Source of the DNA: Rhizobium sp. | Lineage (GTDB): Bacteria > Pseudomonadota > Alphaproteobacteria > Rhizobiales > Rhizobiaceae | Assembly (NCBI GenBank): GCA_027533385.1 | Contig: JAPZUE010000045.1 | Location: forward strand, 1-44,819 | Direction of reading: 5' to 3' | Length of the DNA stretch: 44,819 nucleotides | Shown here: positions 25,132 through 36,143 of the stretch, piece after piece | Layout of the letters: every line of letters begins with the position of its first letter | How positions within the stretch are numbered: position 1 is the first letter of the stretch | Program-made: the position numbers and the translations under genes | The notes under the pieces: generated by a model | Database searches by the model: none | What the model was told of the DNA's origin: nothing | What the model saw: only the letters and a program-made list of their open reading frames with translations

Positions 25132-26727
25132 TCACATCCGGAAAATGCCGAACTGCGCCCGCTCTAGGATCGGGGCGTTCAGCGTTGCGGAAAAGGCAAG
25201 GCCAAGCACGTCGCGGGTTTGGGCCGGGTCGATGATGCCGTCATCCCACATCCGGGCCGTCGCGTAATAGGGGTTGCCTTCGTTCTCGTATTTCTGGCGG
25301 ATCGGCGCCTTGAAGGCTTCGGCCTCCTCAGCCGTCCAACTTTCGGCGTCGCGATGGACGGTCGCCAGGACAGAGGCGGCCTGCTCCCCTCCCATGACGG
25401 AGATGCGGGCATTCGGCCAGCTGAACAGGAAGCGCGGCTGAAAGGCGCGACCGCACATGCCGTAATTGCCGGCCCCGAAACTGCCGCCGATCAGGACAGT
25501 GACCTTCGGCACTTGCGCTCCCGCGACTGCGGTCACCAGCTTGGCGCCATGCTTGGCGATGCCTTCCGCCTCATATTTACCGCCGACCATGAAGCCGGAA
25601 ATGTTCTGCAGGAAGAGCAGCGGAATGCGTCGCTGGCAGGCGAGTTCGATGAAATGGGCGCCCTTGAGCGCACTCTCGGAAAACAAGACGCCATTGTTGG
25701 CGAGGATGGCAATCGGAATGCCCCAGATATGGGCGAAACCGCAGACAAGCGTGGTTCCGTAAAGCGGCTTGAACTCCTGCAGTTCGGAACCATCCACGAG
25801 ACGGGCGATCACCTCGCGCACGTCATAGGGTGTGCGCAGGTCCTGCGGGATCACGCCGTAGAGTTCACTCGGGTCGAACAGGGTAGGGCGCGGCTTGGCC
25901 AGCTCGATGTCCATCGTCTTTGGCCGGTTCAGTGTCGCAACGATGTCGCGCACGATCAGAAGGGCGTGTTCGTCGTTCTCGGCGACATGGTCGACCAGGC
26001 CGGACTTGCGGCCATGCACATCAGCCCCGCCCAACTCCTCTGCCGAAATCACCTCGCCGGTTGCGGCCTTGACCAGGGGTGGGCCGGCGAGAAAGATGGT
26101 GCCCTGGTTGCGGACGATCACCGTTTCGTCGGACATAGCCGGCACATAGGCGCCGCCCGCCGTGCAGCTTCCCATGACGCAGGCGATCTGTGGAATACCG
26201 GCGGCAGACATCTGCGCCTGATTGTAGAAGATCCGGCCAAAATGATCGCGGTCGGGGAAGACCTCGGCCTGGTGCGGCAGGTTGGCGCCGCCGGAATCCA
26301 CCAGATAGATGCAGGGCAGGCGGTTTTCCCAAGCGATTTCCTGGGCTCTCAGATGCTTCTTGACCGTCATCGGGAAATAGGCGCCGCCCTTCACCGTCGG
26401 ATCATGGGCGATGATCATGCACTCGCGACCGGAGACGCGCCCGATGCCGGCAATCATCCCGGCGCCAGGGGCCTCGTCGTCATACATGCCACCGGCGGCC
26501 AGTTGCCCGATCTCCAGGAAGGGCGAGCCGGGATCGAGGAGCCGCAACACCCGATCCCGGGGAAGAAGCTTACCGCGCGCGACATGCCGTTGGCGGTGGC
26601 TTTCCGCTCCACCCAATGCGGCAGTTGCCACCTTGGACCGCAACTCCTCGACCAGGGCGCGGTTGCGGGTCGCATTGGCCTTGAAACCTTCGCTGTCCCG
26701 GTCAAGCATCGTCGAGAGTATCGGCAT
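25132..26727 (-). CDS. mccB: 3-methylcrotonyl-CoA carboxylase carboxyltransferase (beta) subunit
   Basis: A 531-residue carboxyltransferase in two crotonase-like halves. The N-terminal half shows [20 protein letters not shown] and [19 protein letters not shown]; the C-terminal half has [40 protein letters not shown] and [20 protein letters not shown]. The [15 protein letters not shown] block is characteristic of the methylcrotonyl-CoA type. Length matches the family (about 535). Its ATG shares one base with the stop of the isovaleryl-CoA dehydrogenase gene (TGATG). Confidence 0.93.
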   Translation of the reverse strand: MPILSTMLDRDSEGFKANATRNRALVEELRSKVATAALGGAESHRQRHVARGKLLPRDRVLRLLDPGSPFLEIGQLAAGGMYDDEAPGAGMIAGIGRVSGRECMIIAHDPTVKGGAYFPMTVKKHLRAQEIAWENRLPCIYLVDSGGANLPHQAEVFPDRDHFGRIFYNQAQMSAAGIPQIACVMGSCTAGGAYVPAMSDETVIVRNQGTIFLAGPPLVKAATGEVISAEELGGADVHGRKSGLVDHVAENDEHALLIVRDIVATLNRPKTMDIELAKPRPTLFDPSELYGVIPQDLRTPYDVREVIARLVDGSELQEFKPLYGTTLVCGFAHIWGIPIAILANNGVLFSESALKGAHFIELACQRRIPLLFLQNISGFMVGGKYEAEGIAKHGAKLVTAVAGAQVPKVTVLIGGSFGAGNYGMCGRAFQPRFLFSWPNARISVMGGEQAASVLATVHRDAESWTAEEAEAFKAPIRQKYENEGNPYYATARMWDDGIIDPAQTRDVLGLAFSATLNAPILERAQFGIFRM

Positions 26728-27890
26728 CAGCTTATCCCTCCCGCGCCAATCACTTCCCGGCCGATCAGCATCCGGCGCACCTCGTTGGTGCCCGCGCCGA
26801 TATCGAGGAGCTTAGCGTCACGCCAATAGCGCTCGACGGGCCAATCCTTGGTGTAACCCGCACCGCCCAGGGCCTGGATCGCCTGTTCGGCCACCTTCAC
26901 GGCGCTTTCCGAGGCATAGAGAATTGCGCCGGCCGCATCCTGGCGTGTCGTCTGGCCGGCATCGCAGGCCCGGGCCACGGCATAGACATAGGCGCGGGCG
27001 GAGTTCAGTGCCACGACCATGTCGGCGATCTTGGCCTGCATCAGCTGGAAGCTGCCGATCGGTTTGCCGAATTGTTTGCGCTCCCTGACATAAGGCAGGA
27101 CGACGTCGAGGCAGGCCTGCATGATGCCGAGCTGGATTCCCGAAAGCACGACCCGCTCGTAGTCGAGGCCTGACATCAGGACCTTCGCCCCGCTGTTCAG
27201 CGGACCCATGACGTTCTCCTGCGGGACAAAGCAGTCCTGGAAAACGAGTTCGGCCGTGGGCGAGCCGCGCATTCCAACCTTGTCGATCTTCTGACCGATC
27301 GAGAAGCCGGGGAAATCCTTTTCGATGAGAAAGGCCGTGATGCCTTTCGACCCAGCCTCCGGCTCCGTCTTTGCATAGACCACGAGCGTTTGGGCATAGG
27401 GGGCATTGGTGATCCAGAATTTGGTGCCGTTCAGGCGAAAACCGCCCTCGACCCTGTCGGCGCGCAACCGCATGGAGACGACGTCGGATCCGGCACCGGC
27501 TTCGGACATGGCAAGGCTGCCGACATGGTCTCCAGACATCAGCCCGGGCAAGTATTTCGCCTTCTGATCTGTCGAACCCCAGCGCGCGATCTGGTTGATG
27601 CACAGATTGGAGTGTGCGCCGTAGGACAGGCCGACCGAGGCCGAGGCGCGACTAATTTCCTCGCAGGCGACGACATGTTCGAGATAGCCAAGGCCGAGAC
27701 CGCCGTCTGCTTCCGCAACCGTCATGCCATGCAGGCCGAGAGCGCCCATGGCCGGCCAGAGTTCGACTGGGAAACGATCATGCTTATCGACGTCCGCAGC
27801 GATCGGGGCGATGCGCTCGCGGGCAAAGCGTGCCGTCGTGTCGCGGATCATGTCCGCCGTTTCGCCAAGCCTGAAGTCCAATTCGGTCAT
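26727..27890 (-). CDS. ivd: isovaleryl-CoA dehydrogenase
   Basis: This 387-residue FAD enzyme oxidises isovaleryl-CoA to 3-methylcrotonyl-CoA. It shows [40 protein letters not shown] and [20 protein letters not shown]. The segment [20 protein letters not shown] contains the glutamate in the position of the isovaleryl-CoA dehydrogenase catalytic base, which differs from the C-terminal position used by short-chain enzymes. [15 protein letters not shown] closes the protein. It links the keto-acid dehydrogenase genes upstream with the carboxylase genes downstream. Confidence 0.92.
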   Translation of the reverse strand: MTELDFRLGETADMIRDTTARFARERIAPIAADVDKHDRFPVELWPAMGALGLHGMTVAEADGGLGLGYLEHVVACEEISRASASVGLSYGAHSNLCINQIARWGSTDQKAKYLPGLMSGDHVGSLAMSEAGAGSDVVSMRLRADRVEGGFRLNGTKFWITNAPYAQTLVVYAKTEPEAGSKGITAFLIEKDFPGFSIGQKIDKVGMRGSPTAELVFQDCFVPQENVMGPLNSGAKVLMSGLDYERVVLSGIQLGIMQACLDVVLPYVRERKQFGKPIGSFQLMQAKIADMVVALNSARAYVYAVARACDAGQTTRQDAAGAILYASESAVKVAEQAIQALGGAGYTKDWPVERYWRDAKLLDIGAGTNEVRRMLIGREVIGAGGIS

Positions 27891-27934
27891 GGGGCTTCCT
27901 CTGCGATTTCAGATCATGCGAACCGGAAGGCCGG

Positions 27935-29329
27935 TCAGATATGCAGTGCGTGGCCCAGCGCCTTGAGCGCTGCTTCCTGCAGGGCTTCGCCGCGTGTGGG
28001 GTGCGCATGAATGGTCGCAGCGATGTCCTCCAGCCGCGCTCCCATTTCGATGGCGATGGCGAAGGTCGAGGCAAATTCCGAGACACCCGCACCGACCGCC
28101 TGCAGGCCGAGCACGGCATGCGTATCCGCACGCGCCACGACACGCACGAACCCATGTTCATCCTCGACCGTCATCGCCCGTCCGTTGGCGGTGAAGGGGA
28201 ACTGGCCGATCTTGACATCGAAGCCGTGGCCACGGGCTTCTTCGGGCAAGAGACCAGCGCTGACGATTTCCGGATCGGTGAAGCAGATGGCCGGAATGCA
28301 GCGTTTGTCCCAGGCGCGCTTGCGCCCGGCGACAATCTCCGCAACCATTTCGCCCTGCGCCATGGCCCGATGCGCCAGCATCGGTTCGCCTGTAACGTCG
28401 CCGATCGCGTAGACCCCGCGCATGGATGTGTGGCAGCGGTCATCGACCTGCAGGAACGAGCCGATCCGGTCGAGATCGAGTTCTTCGAGGCCAGAACCCG
28501 TGGTGCGCGGCCGTCGTCCGACGGCCACCAGAATGCGATCTGCCGGCAGTTCGCGCCGTCCCTCTGCGGTCTCGACGACCAGCGCCTCGCCCGTGTCGGA
28601 AAGCCCGACGGCTCGCGCATCCGTCAGCACCTTGATGCCGCGTTCGCCAAGCCTGCGCAGAACCGGTTTGACCAGATCGGCGTCGTAGAGCGGCAGGATC
28701 TGCGATGTCGCCTCGACCACGGTGACCTCGGACCCCATTCTGGCGAAGGCGGTACCGAGTTCGAGCCCGATATAGCCGCCGCCGACGACAACGAGGCGCT
28801 TGGGCAGCTCCGTCAGGGACAGGGCCTCGGTGGAGGAAATGACCTTGCCGCCGAAAGGTAGGGCAGCAAGCTCCACGGGATCGGAACCCGTGGCGATGAC
28901 CACGGTCTCCGTCCGGATGACCTGCAGGCCGGTCTCTGTCTCAACCTCCACCGTCTTGCCGTCGCGGAAGTGCGCGTGGCCGTGAACGATCTTCACCCGC
29001 GCTTTCTGCAGGAGGCCGGAGACGCCGCCGGTCAGCCGGCCGACGATGGCGTCCTTCCAGGCCATGGTTTTGGACAGATCGATCGAGGCGCCCTGGACGC
29101 GAATGCCAAGAGCGTTCTCGCCGGAGGACAGCGTACGGGCCTTGTCGAAAGTCTCGGCCGCATGAATGAGCGCTTTGGACGGGATGCAGCCGATCGTAAG
29201 GCAGGTGCCGCCAGGACGGCCCTGTTCCACGATGACGGTATCGATGCCGAGCTGGCCGGCCTTGATGGCGCAGACATAGCCGCCGGGGCCGGCACCGATG
29301 ATGAGAAGCTTGCAGGAAATCTCTTTCAT
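27935..29329 (-). CDS. lpdV: dihydrolipoyl dehydrogenase (E3) of the branched-chain keto acid complex
   Basis: A 464-residue flavoprotein with FAD-binding IIGAGPGGYVCAIKAGQLGI, redox-active Cys43 and Cys48 in GGTCLTIGCIPSK, an NAD-binding fold in VVGGGYIGLELGTAFARMGS, ATGSDPVEL, GVYAIGDVTGEPMLAHRAMA and the C-terminal His-Glu region IHAHPTRGEALQEAAL. It reoxidises the lipoyl groups of the E2 core encoded next door. It lies four bases after the E2 gene and 44 bases before isovaleryl-CoA dehydrogenase, so the operon runs on without a break. Confidence 0.93.
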   Translation of the reverse strand: MKEISCKLLIIGAGPGGYVCAIKAGQLGIDTVIVEQGRPGGTCLTIGCIPSKALIHAAETFDKARTLSSGENALGIRVQGASIDLSKTMAWKDAIVGRLTGGVSGLLQKARVKIVHGHAHFRDGKTVEVETETGLQVIRTETVVIATGSDPVELAALPFGGKVISSTEALSLTELPKRLVVVGGGYIGLELGTAFARMGSEVTVVEATSQILPLYDADLVKPVLRRLGERGIKVLTDARAVGLSDTGEALVVETAEGRRELPADRILVAVGRRPRTTGSGLEELDLDRIGSFLQVDDRCHTSMRGVYAIGDVTGEPMLAHRAMAQGEMVAEIVAGRKRAWDKRCIPAICFTDPEIVSAGLLPEEARGHGFDVKIGQFPFTANGRAMTVEDEHGFVRVVARADTHAVLGLQAVGAGVSEFASTFAIAIEMGARLEDIAATIHAHPTRGEALQEAALKALGHALHI

Positions 29330-29332
29330 GGC

Positions 29333-30601
29333 TCAGCCTTCGATAAAGATCAGCGCCGGCGTCTCCATCAGCACCCGCAGGCGCTGGACGAAGGTGGCGG
29401 CGTTCCAGCCATCGACGATGCGGTGATCGAAGCTGGAGGACAGGTTCATCATCTTGCGCGGCACAAACTGCGCGCCGTCCCAGATCGGTCGTATGGCAAT
29501 CTTGTTGACGCCGACGATGGCGACTTCCGGGTGATTGATGACGGGGGTCGAGACGATGCCGCCCAGCGCGCCGAGCGAGGTGATGGTGATGGTCGAGCCG
29601 GTGAGTTCGTCTCGCGTTGCCGTGCCGGCGCGGGTGGCTTCGGCAAGCCGGTTCATTTCGGTCGCGCAATCCCAGATGCCGCGGGCCTCGGCGTGTTTGA
29701 CCACCGGCACGGCAAGACCCGCTGCTGTCTGGGTGGCGATGCCGATATGCACCGCGCCGAAACGGGTGAGCATGCCGGCGTCGTCGTCGAAGGTCGCGTT
29801 GACATCCGGTTGCTCGACGACCGCCTTGACCATGGCGCGCATCAGGAAGGGCAGGATCGTGAGCTTGGGCTGGTCGGGCCGGCGTTCGGCATTCATCTTG
29901 GCGCGCAGTTCCTCAAGCGCCGTGACGTCGACTTCCTCCACATAGGTGATATGGGGAATGCGCGAGGTGGAGACGACCATTTTTTCGGCGATCCGGCGTC
30001 GAAGGCCGGTCAGCTTGATCTCTTCACGGGAGGTTTTCTTGGCGAGGCCGGAGACTGCGGGTGCTGGATCGGCACCGCGGGCGAGATAGTGCTCGACGTC
30101 CTCGCGCAGGATGCGGCCGGCCGGGCCGGTTCCCCGCAACAGGCGCAGGTCGATGCCGTTCTCGCGCGCCAGCAGGCGCACCGAGGGGGCGGCGAGCGGC
30201 TTGTCGAATTCGGGCGAGAGCTGGCGGGCTGTAGGTGTGGTTGGTACTGCCGGTTGGACAGACTTGGGCGGCATGCGCGGCGGTTCGGCTGTCGCGACCT
30301 CCTGCGGCGGGGGCGTCGGAACGTCTGACGTCTCCAGTGCCGCCGGCTCCTCGCCTGCACCGTCCGTCGCAATCCGGATCAGGGGCGCCTTGACCGCGAT
30401 CGTGTCGCCCACGTCGCCGCCAAGCCAGACCACCGTGCCGCTGACGGGGGTGGGGATTTCCACAGTCGCCTTGTCGGTCATCACGGCGGCGACCATCATG
30501 TCTTCGCGCACATGATCGCCGATCTTGATCATCCATTCGACAAGCTCGGCCTCGGCCACGCCTTCGCCGACATCGGGCATCTTGATCGTGAACTCGCCCA
30601 T
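29333..30601 (-). CDS. bkdB: dihydrolipoamide acyltransferase (E2) of the branched-chain keto acid complex
   Basis: The 422-residue protein has one lipoyl domain (residues 1-78) with the modified lysine in MTDKATVEIPT (Lys44). A Pro/Ala-rich linker follows (80-130), then a peripheral subunit-binding domain (about 133-170, RLLARENGIDLRLLRGTGPA). The catalytic domain ends with SSSFDHRIVDGWNAATFVQR (His393, Asp397). A single lipoyl domain is usual for bacterial BCKDH E2. It forms the complex core that transfers isovaleryl, isobutyryl or 2-methylbutyryl groups to CoA. Confidence 0.93.
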   Translation of the reverse strand: MGEFTIKMPDVGEGVAEAELVEWMIKIGDHVREDMMVAAVMTDKATVEIPTPVSGTVVWLGGDVGDTIAVKAPLIRIATDGAGEEPAALETSDVPTPPPQEVATAEPPRMPPKSVQPAVPTTPTARQLSPEFDKPLAAPSVRLLARENGIDLRLLRGTGPAGRILREDVEHYLARGADPAPAVSGLAKKTSREEIKLTGLRRRIAEKMVVSTSRIPHITYVEEVDVTALEELRAKMNAERRPDQPKLTILPFLMRAMVKAVVEQPDVNATFDDDAGMLTRFGAVHIGIATQTAAGLAVPVVKHAEARGIWDCATEMNRLAEATRAGTATRDELTGSTITITSLGALGGIVSTPVINHPEVAIVGVNKIAIRPIWDGAQFVPRKMMNLSSSFDHRIVDGWNAATFVQRLRVLMETPALIFIEG

Positions 30602-30604
30602 GGC

Positions 30605-31618
30605 TCAGGCCTCCATGACGTCGATGAGCGCGCGGCCGACCCTGATCGGGCCGGGGAAATAGTCCCATTCCTGCGCATGCGGATAGGGCGTGTCCCAACC
30701 GGCGACGCGCATGACCGGCGCTTCCAGATGGTAGAAGCAATGCTCCTGCACCAGCGACACGATCTCGCCGCCGAAACCGGAGGTCAGTGTCGCCTCATGC
30801 ACCACGACGCAGCGACCGGTCTTGGCGACGGATTTGACGATGGCATCGAGATCCAGCGGCATCAGGCTGCGAAGGTCGATCACTTCGGCGTCGATGCCGG
30901 TCTCCTCGGCTGCGGCCAGCGCCACATGCACCATGGTCCCGTAGGTGATCACGGTGACCGCGGAACCTTCGCGGCGGATATCCGCCTTGCCGATCGGGAT
31001 GGTGTAATAGCCTTCCGGCACCTCGCCCAGGTCATGGCGGGACCAGGGCGTCACCGGCCGGTCGTGATGGCCGTCGAAGGGGCCGTTATAGAGGCGCTTG
31101 GGCTCCAGAAAGATGACCGGATCCGGATCAGCGATCGCCGCAGTCAGCAGTCCCTTGGCATCATAGGGATTGGACGGGACAACCACTTTGAGACCGCAGA
31201 CATGGGTGAACAGGGCTTCCGGGCTCTGGCTGTGGGTCTGTCCGCCGAAAATGCCGCCGCCGGTTGGCATGCGCACCACGATCGGGCAGGTGAAGTCACC
31301 ATTCGAGCGATAGCGGATGCGGGCCGCCTCCTGGGTCAGCTGGTCATAGGCGGGATACATGTAGTCGGCGAACTGGATCTCGACGCAGGGCTTCAAGCCA
31401 TAGGCCGCCATGCCGATCGCGGCGCCCACGATGCCGGATTCGTTGATCGGCGTGTCGAAGCAGCGGGTTTTTCCATATTTGGCCTGCAGCCCTTGTGTGC
31501 AGCGGAACACGCCGCCGAAATAGCCGACGTCCTCGCCGAACACGACCACGTCGTCGTCGCGCTCCATGGAGACGTCCATGGCGCTGCGTACCGCTTCGAT
31601 CATCGTCATTCTGGCCAT
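30605..31618 (-). CDS. bkdA2: branched-chain 2-oxoacid dehydrogenase E1 beta subunit
   Basis: A 337-residue transketolase-type subunit starting MARMTMIEAVRSAMDVSMER. Typical blocks are VVVFGEDVGYFGGVFRCTQG, CFDTPINESGIVGAAIGMAA, VEIQFADYMYPAYDQLTQEA and VIDLRSLMPLDLDAIVKSVA, with HEATLTSGFGGEI near the C-terminus. FADYMYPAYDQL marks the branched-chain type rather than pyruvate dehydrogenase. The ATG at 31618 follows the E1 alpha stop by one base; an in-frame ATG 99 bases upstream lies inside E1 alpha and is rejected. Confidence 0.93.
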   Translation of the reverse strand: MARMTMIEAVRSAMDVSMERDDDVVVFGEDVGYFGGVFRCTQGLQAKYGKTRCFDTPINESGIVGAAIGMAAYGLKPCVEIQFADYMYPAYDQLTQEAARIRYRSNGDFTCPIVVRMPTGGGIFGGQTHSQSPEALFTHVCGLKVVVPSNPYDAKGLLTAAIADPDPVIFLEPKRLYNGPFDGHHDRPVTPWSRHDLGEVPEGYYTIPIGKADIRREGSAVTVITYGTMVHVALAAAEETGIDAEVIDLRSLMPLDLDAIVKSVAKTGRCVVVHEATLTSGFGGEIVSLVQEHCFYHLEAPVMRVAGWDTPYPHAQEWDYFPGPIRVGRALIDVMEA

Positions 31619-31619
31619 G

Positions 31620-32894
<1,275 letters not shown>

Positions 32895-32928
32895 TCAATC
32901 GACGTGAATGGTAAGCGTCTTGCGTGTG

Positions 32929-32974
32929 GCAAGCCATGACAAAATTGCATCCAATTCCTTGGCCAGTTTTGCCA
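32929..32974 (-). promoter_or_regulatory. regulatory module upstream of bkdA1, copy 1
   Basis: Read on the minus strand from 32974: TGGCAAAACTGGCC, then a 12-base segment ending GGAT, then CAATTTTGTCATGG and TTGC. About 35 of 45 aligned positions match the module at 34042-34086, with one single-base gap. It starts 122 bases upstream of the bkdA1 ATG. Two TGGC half-sites nine bases apart suit an AraC-type direct-repeat site. Confidence 0.7.
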
Positions 32975-32981
32975 TATATGT

Positions 32982-34013
32982 TCAGGGCCGCAGGGTGGTG
33001 GCTTTGGCCTCCAAGACAGGTCCGGAACTCTTGCGGAAAGCCTCGGGGCTCACACCCATCCACTTCTTGAAGGCGCGATAGAAGGCGCTCGGTTCGGAGT
33101 AACCAAGACCGGCGGCAATATCGCTAATCGTATCCTGCGTGTTCATCAGCATGTCCCGGGCCAGGTCACGGCGGATGTCGTCCTTGATGCCGGCATAGCT
33201 TTGTCCTTCGTCATGCAGGCGGTGTCGCAGCGTGGAAGACGACATGCGCATATCACGGGCCAGATCTGCGAAGCTGCCCCAGTCTGCAGGCCCCCTCTGG
33301 TTCAATCGGCGTCTGACGGCGGCAGCCGTGCCGGCGTCATAGCGATAGCGGATCAGGATATTGGCGGGCGCTCCCCGAAGGAATTGCCGCAAGGCCTGCT
33401 CGTTGCGCGCGATCGGCAAGGCCAGCATGGAGGCATCAAAGCCGAGGCGGCTTACCGGTTGCGAAAAGCGAATCGGTGCGCCGAAGAACAGCCGGTGCTC
33501 GGCGCTCAGCTTCGGTTCGCTGCAGCGAAAATCCACAAGGCGGATCGGAATGCGTCTGCCCACCAGCCAGCAGGTCAATCCATGCAGGATGATCCAGTAG
33601 CTGCGATAGGCGAAGGCAGAGCGGGGTTTTCCGGTCTCGCAAAGCTCGATCACTGCCGTGCCGTCGCGAACCTCAAGCCGACCTGTCGGCTCGCCCAGCA
33701 CGACATTGAGGAAACGCAATGCCCGTCTAAGCGCCCGCTCAAGTGTTGGCGCGTGCAGCACGCAATGGCATAGGAGCGTGAAGCTTCCGCGTGGCATCGG
33801 CCTTTCGCCAAGACCGAAACACTCGTCATTCAGCTCCTCGGCAATTGCAAGCCACAGGCGCCCAAAGGTCTGGGTCGAAACCGGCTGGTCGACGACAGGC
33901 GGAAGGCCGATCCGGGACAGAAGCGGTTCAGTGGGCCTGCCGGCGCGTCTCAGGCTGTCGAGTGCCTCCTCGACGAAACCCGTCGAGATCATGTGTCGTT
34001 CGGTCTCAGGCAT
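32982..34013 (-). CDS. AraC-family regulator, probable activator of branched-chain amino acid catabolism
   Basis: This 343-residue protein has an N-terminal arabinose-binding-like domain of the OruR/ArgR type (residues about 15-205; TFGRLWLAIAEELNDECFGL). The C-terminal AraC helix-turn-helix pair (about 235-332) has DLARDMRMSSSTLRHRLHDE and ISDIAAGLGYSEPSAFYRAF. It lies between the keto acid dehydrogenase operon (same strand, downstream) and the SDR-thiolase operon (divergent), and a nearly identical DNA module precedes both operons. I infer that it controls both sets in response to a branched-chain amino or keto acid. The second module copy starts 28 bases before its own start codon, so autoregulation is likely. 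Confidence 0.85.
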   Translation of the reverse strand: MPETERHMISTGFVEEALDSLRRAGRPTEPLLSRIGLPPVVDQPVSTQTFGRLWLAIAEELNDECFGLGERPMPRGSFTLLCHCVLHAPTLERALRRALRFLNVVLGEPTGRLEVRDGTAVIELCETGKPRSAFAYRSYWIILHGLTCWLVGRRIPIRLVDFRCSEPKLSAEHRLFFGAPIRFSQPVSRLGFDASMLALPIARNEQALRQFLRGAPANILIRYRYDAGTAAAVRRRLNQRGPADWGSFADLARDMRMSSSTLRHRLHDEGQSYAGIKDDIRRDLARDMLMNTQDTISDIAAGLGYSEPSAFYRAFKKWMGVSPEAFRKSSGPVLEAKATTLRP

Positions 34014-34041
34014 GGTCCTCGTTCGACCTCAAGCGCATCAG

Positions 34042-34086
34042 TGGCAAAAGTGGCCTCAAGAATGGATCAATTTCGTCATCGGTTGC
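34042..34086 (+). promoter_or_regulatory. regulatory module upstream of the SDR operon, copy 2
   Basis: TGGCAAAAGTGGCC (34042-34055), a 12-base segment ending GGAT, then CAATTTCGTCATCGG and TTGC. It matches copy 1 in order and in orientation relative to the gene, and starts 113 bases upstream of the SDR start (122 for copy 1). Confidence 0.7.
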
Positions 34087-34154
34087 AACTGTGAAACGCA
34101 GTAGTGTTGATGCCATCGGCAGCTTCAGGCGAGGACTGAAGGGGAGGAGGGTCG

Positions 34155-34922
34155 ATGCGCATCGAGAATGGTTGTTTCATCGTGACCGGCGGTTGCTCCG
34201 GGCTTGGCGCTGCGACTGTGCGCATGATCAGCGAGGCGGGCGGTTGTGTCTTGATTGCCGACCGTGATCGCGATCGCGGCCCATCGCTGGCGCGGGAGCT
34301 TGGCGAAAACGTTGCGTTTCTTGAAACGGACGTCACCCGAGCTGAGGATGGCGCCGCGGCAATCGAGGCGGCGACAAAAGCCTTCGGTACTGTGCGGGGA
34401 TTGATCAATTGTGCGGGTGTGGCGCCTGCCGAGAAGGTTGTCGGTCGCGAGGGGCCGCATGGGCTGGAGAGCTTCAAGCGGACGATCGGGATCAATCTTG
34501 TCGGCACCTTCAACATGATCCGGCTTGCCGCTGCCGCGATCCAGACGAACGAACCCGATGCCGAGGGTGAACGTGGCGTCATCATCAATACCGCTTCCGT
34601 GGCCGCCTTTGACGGCCAGATCGGTCAGGCGGCCTATGCTGCGTCCAAAGGCGGGATCGCCGCCATGACCCTGCCGATCGCCCGTGAACTTGCACGGTTC
34701 GGGATTCGGGTGATGGCGATTGCGCCCGGTGTGTTCGAGACTCCGATGATGGCCGGGATGCCGGAGCAGGTGCGCGAAGGTCTGGCGTCCAGCGTGCCCT
34801 TTCCGCCCCGCCTCGGCAGGCCGGCCGAATTCGCATCCCTTGTCCGCCACATCCTGGAAAACACGATGCTCAACGGGGAGGTCATCCGCCTCGATGGAGC
34901 CATCCGCATGGGCGCGCGCTGA
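34155..34922 (+). CDS. short-chain dehydrogenase, probable 2-methyl-3-hydroxybutyryl-CoA / 3-hydroxyacyl-CoA dehydrogenase
   Basis: A 255-residue Rossmann enzyme of the HSD17B10-like branch. The cofactor loop is [11 protein letters not shown] (residues 11-21) with Asp36 (LIADRD), which favours NAD. The catalytic residues are Ser148 ([10 protein letters not shown]), Tyr161 and Lys165 (YAASKGG). The C-terminal block is [20 protein letters not shown] with [23 protein letters not shown] precedes the ATG. Followed by a thiolase and an acyl-CoA dehydrogenase, it most likely performs the third oxidation step of isoleucine degradation; general 3-hydroxyacyl-CoA oxidation is the alternative. Confidence 0.88.
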   Translation: MRIENGCFIVTGGCSGLGAATVRMISEAGGCVLIADRDRDRGPSLARELGENVAFLETDVTRAEDGAAAIEAATKAFGTVRGLINCAGVAPAEKVVGREGPHGLESFKRTIGINLVGTFNMIRLAAAAIQTNEPDAEGERGVIINTASVAAFDGQIGQAAYAASKGGIAAMTLPIARELARFGIRVMAIAPGVFETPMMAGMPEQVREGLASSVPFPPRLGRPAEFASLVRHILENTMLNGEVIRLDGAIRMGAR

Positions 34923-34942
34923 TCGCTGCTGAAGGAGGAAAG

Positions 34943-36130
34943 ATGCGAGTTCAGGATCCAATCGTCATTGTCGGTTCTGCCCGAACCCCGATCGGGAGCT
35001 TTCAGGGCGAGCTTAAGGAGATGACCGCAGCTGCCCTGGGCGCCGCCGCCATCCGGGCGGCGCTCGACCGCAGCGGGCTTCCAGCCGAGGCCGTCGAAGA
35101 GATCCTGTTCGGCTGTGTTCTGCCTGCGGGCCAGGGCCAGGCGCCGGCACGGCAAGCGGCAATCGCAGCAGGGCTGCCTCTCTCGGCGGGCGCGACGACC
35201 GTCAACAAGATGTGCGGCTCGGGTATGAAGGCGACCATGCTTGCCCATGACCTGATTGCCGCTGGCAGCGCATCGATTGCGGTGGCAGGCGGCATGGAGA
35301 GCATGACCAACGCGCCCTATCTGCTGGATCGTGCCCGCGCCGGCTATCGGCTCGGTCATGGGCGTGTGCTCGATCACATGTTTCTCGACGGGCTCGAGGA
35401 TGCCTATGACAAGGGCCGGCTGATGGGCACCTTCGCGGAAGATTGCGCCGAGGCCTACCAGTTTACGCGCGAGGCACAGGATGCCTATGCCGTCGCCTCG
35501 CTGACGCGTGCAACAAAGGCCATCGCCGATGGCAGCTTCGATCGCGAAGTCGTGCCGGTGGTCGTCAAAGCCGGCAAGGCGGAACAGGTGATCAGCCGCG
35601 ACGAGCAGCCGGGAAAAGCAAAGCCGGAGAAGATCCCGACGCTGAAGCCCGCCTTCCGCGACGGCGGTACGGTGACGGCTGCCAATTCCAGTTCGATTTC
35701 CGATGGTGCCGCAGCGCTGGTTCTGATGCGGCGCTCGCAAGCCGAGCGTCGGGGGCTTGCACCGCTCGCCACGATCCTCGGGCATGCCACCCATTCGCAG
35801 GCGCCTAGCCTTTTTGCCACCGCGCCGATCGGTGCCCTGCACAAGCTCTCCGATCGCATCGGCCTGCGGCTATCAGAGGTCGACCTGTTCGAAATCAACG
35901 AAGCCTTTGCCGTCGTCGCCATGGCCGCGATGCGCGATCTCGATCTGCCGCATGACAAGGTCAACATTCACGGCGGTGCCTGTGCGCTCGGTCATCCGAT
36001 CGGCGCCTCGGGCGCGCGGATCCTGGTGACGCTGATCGCCGCACTCGAACGCTACGATCTGAAACGCGGCATGGCGGCTCTCTGCATCGGTGGTGGCGAA
36101 GCCACGGCGATTGCCATCGAGCGGGCGTGA
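34943..36130 (+). CDS. acetyl-CoA acetyltransferase / 2-methylacetoacetyl-CoA thiolase
   Basis: The 395-residue thiolase has the acyl-accepting Cys91 in [16 protein letters not shown], the catalytic His351 in [15 protein letters not shown] and Cys381 in [35 protein letters not shown] starts the protein. Within this cluster it can cleave 2-methylacetoacetyl-CoA from isoleucine to acetyl- and propionyl-CoA, and may also handle acetoacetyl-CoA from leucine. It is a degradative- or biosynthetic-type thiolase without the trifunctional fusion. It lies 20 bases after the SDR gene. Confidence 0.9.
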   Translation: MRVQDPIVIVGSARTPIGSFQGELKEMTAAALGAAAIRAALDRSGLPAEAVEEILFGCVLPAGQGQAPARQAAIAAGLPLSAGATTVNKMCGSGMKATMLAHDLIAAGSASIAVAGGMESMTNAPYLLDRARAGYRLGHGRVLDHMFLDGLEDAYDKGRLMGTFAEDCAEAYQFTREAQDAYAVASLTRATKAIADGSFDREVVPVVVKAGKAEQVISRDEQPGKAKPEKIPTLKPAFRDGGTVTAANSSSISDGAAALVLMRRSQAERRGLAPLATILGHATHSQAPSLFATAPIGALHKLSDRIGLRLSEVDLFEINEAFAVVAMAAMRDLDLPHDKVNIHGGACALGHPIGASGARILVTLIAALERYDLKRGMAALCIGGGEATAIAIERA

Positions 36131-36143
36131 TTGGAGGAGACCC

